A stretch of DNA of 7,922 nucleotides, taken from the NCBI GenBank assembly GCA_021161495.1, contig JAGHAO010000114.1, positions 1 through 7,922 of the forward strand, given 5' to 3'. The stretch is from Caldisericaceae bacterium (GTDB lineage: Bacteria > Caldisericota > Caldisericia > Caldisericales > Caldisericaceae). Numbering within the stretch: the stretch's first letter is position 1; each line of letters starts with the position of its first letter. The notes beneath the pieces were generated by a model. The model had not been told where the DNA came from, ran no database searches, and saw only the letters and a program-made list of their open reading frames with translations. This document shows positions 7,153-7,922 of the stretch, in pieces. The position numbers and the translations under genes are program-made.

Positions 7153-7180
7153 ATTATAGGTATTATTATAAGATTTTCAA
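7153..7180 (-). promoter_or_regulatory. Probable sigma-70-type promoter for the gcvH-gcvPA-gcvPB-argS operon
   Basis: On the minus strand TTGAAA (7180-7175, five of six matches to TTGACA) is followed after 16 bp by a perfect TATAAT (7158-7153). The -35 box overlaps the rsmA stop codon (7179-7177). The expected transcription start near 7146 leaves a leader of roughly 24 nt that contains the gcvH ribosome binding site. Position and consensus match are seen directly. Activity is inferred, and chance TATAAT matches are more common in AT-rich DNA. Confidence 0.65.
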
Positions 7181-7922
7181 TATTTTTTAAGGAATTCGTA
7201 CAGTTTGAGAAATGATTTTGAGTCCAATGATTCCGGTCTTGCGTTTTCGGGAATGTCGGCGCTTTTCAGGGCTTCCATAGATTTTTCTTTTCCGAAGAGT
7301 TCCGATAAAGAATTTAATATTTTTTTTCTTCTTTTACCGAAAGCGGTCCTTACAATCTTAAAAAGTAAATCCGTATCTATGGAATGATCCACCGTTTTCT
7401 TTTTTCGTTCTATAAGTGTCGAACTTATTTTCGGACGTGGGTAAAAGAAATGTGGAGGAAATGTTTTCAGAAATTTTTTTTCGAAGAAGAAATCGATAAA
7501 TACGGTGATTGCTCCGTATGTTTTGTTTCCGGGGGAAGCAAGCAATCTTGCGGCAAATTCTTTTTGTAAAAGAAGTACGGCTCTGTTTATGTTCGCCTCT
7601 CTTGAAATTTTTAACAGAAGTTCCGTTGATATATTGTATGGGATATTTCCGAAGATTTCCGTGGAATCGAATAAAGAAAAATCCACTTTTAATGCATCAT
7701 TGATTATTATTTGTACGTTTTTAGGTTTGTTTTTTAAATAAAAAGGGGTAAATCTCTTGTCTTTCTCAATAGCAATAATTTTCCCGGCATGTGGAGATAC
7801 TGTTTTTGTTAGGAACAAAAATCCGGGGCCGATTTCTATGTATGTTTTTGTTTTGTCGGGTTTGATTTGATTTTTTATATACTCCAGGGCAGAACTTTCT
7901 ATAAGGAAATTCTGCCCCATCC
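7177..7922 (-). CDS. rsmA: 16S rRNA (adenine1518-N6/adenine1519-N6)-dimethyltransferase, 5' end cut by window
   Basis: RsmA/KsgA dimethylates two adjacent adenines in the helix 45 loop of 16S rRNA during late small-subunit assembly, using SAM. At least 247 residues are visible. The frame begins with MGQNFL at the window edge, but family members normally have several residues before the conserved GQNFL SAM-binding motif, and only two bases lie before this ATG. The methionine is therefore probably internal and the true start lies outside. Motifs: EIGPG motif I (29-33), acidic residues Glu52 and Asp75 expected to contact SAM and adenine, NIPYNIS catalytic motif IV (92-98), LLLQKEFAARLLASPG (116-131) and FFYPRPKISSTLI (158-170), followed by the C-terminal helical domain with RTAFGKRRKKILNSL (191-205). 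After EIGPG the usual LG is replaced by FL, a minor variation. Dim1 and Erm methylases are relatives, but the FYPRPK-type segment and C-terminal domain favour RsmA. Confidence 0.94.
   Translation of the reverse strand, partial: MGQNFLIESSALEYIKNQIKPDKTKTYIEIGPGFLFLTKTVSPHAGKIIAIEKDKRFTPFYLKNKPKNVQIIINDALKVDFSLFDSTEIFGNIPYNISTELLLKISREANINRAVLLLQKEFAARLLASPGNKTYGAITVFIDFFFEKKFLKTFPPHFFYPRPKISSTLIERKKKTVDHSIDTDLLFKIVRTAFGKRRKKILNSLSELFGKEKSMEALKSADIPENARPESLDSKSFLKLYEFLKKY

Noticed and set aside
7141..7155. A/T-rich palindrome with a seven-T run downstream of rsmA, considered as a terminator
   Set aside because: There is no GC-rich stem, the element lies at the predicted transcription start and gcvH leader, and an A/T-only palindrome is expected by chance in this DNA.
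7165..7170. A second TATAAT hexamer upstream of the proposed -10 box
   Set aside because: At a 17-bp spacing the upstream hexamer is TCCTTA, a poor -35 match, so the downstream hexamer is preferred. A minor alternative start cannot be excluded.
7505..7741. Overlapping plus-strand open frames antisense to rsmA
   Set aside because: Shadows of the rsmA reading frame; low complexity and no initiation signals.
7918..7920. ATG at the window edge taken as the rsmA start
   Set aside because: RsmA proteins normally have residues before GQNFL, and this methionine occupies a variable hydrophobic position just before that motif. The gene is better called partial.

Overview
The window is a single-strand, tightly packed block of bacterial genes, all transcribed on the minus strand, so the biological order runs from base 7922 down to base 1: rsmA (5' end cut off) - gcvH - gcvPA - gcvPB - argS - a DUF5693-type membrane protein - murJ-like flippase (3' end cut off). 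The DNA is clearly AT-rich, start sites carry strong purine-rich Shine-Dalgarno sequences (AAAGGAGG before gcvH), and glycine decarboxylase is split into two subunits. The DUF5693 protein and a MurJ of the 'FIP' type resemble what is seen in Bacillota and some other low-GC lineages. This suggests a low-GC bacterium with peptidoglycan, in or near Bacillota, or a poorly sampled lineage that shares these genes. The sequence alone does not fix the phylum.

Region 7922-7177 encodes the 16S rRNA dimethyladenosine transferase RsmA/KsgA. A 54-bp gap (7176-7123) follows. It and the rsmA stop codon hold a good sigma-70-type promoter (TTGAAA, 16 bp, TATAAT) and a near-perfect ribosome binding site for gcvH. 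From there to the left edge the genes are separated by only 2, 4, 12 and 7 bp, and the last pair overlaps by 11 bp, so gcvH-gcvPA-gcvPB-argS-DUF5693-murJ is probably one transcript with translational coupling.

Region 7122-3964 supplies the H protein and both P-protein subunits of the glycine cleavage system: decarboxylation of glycine and transfer of the aminomethyl group to the lipoyl arm. The aminomethyltransferase gene (gcvT), the dihydrolipoamide dehydrogenase gene and lipoate-attachment genes are not in the window, and the leader is too short for a glycine riboswitch. Region 3951-2320 encodes arginyl-tRNA synthetase. Region 2312-1 turns to the cell envelope, with a polytopic membrane protein of unknown function carrying a large, probably extracytoplasmic domain, directly coupled to a lipid II flippase-like protein.

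No RNA gene, insertion sequence, CRISPR array, convincing terminator or prophage trace was found. There is no non-coding stretch longer than 54 bp. The most interesting parts are the uncharacterised DUF5693-MurJ pair and the unusual joining of glycine catabolism, a tRNA synthetase and envelope genes in one apparent operon.
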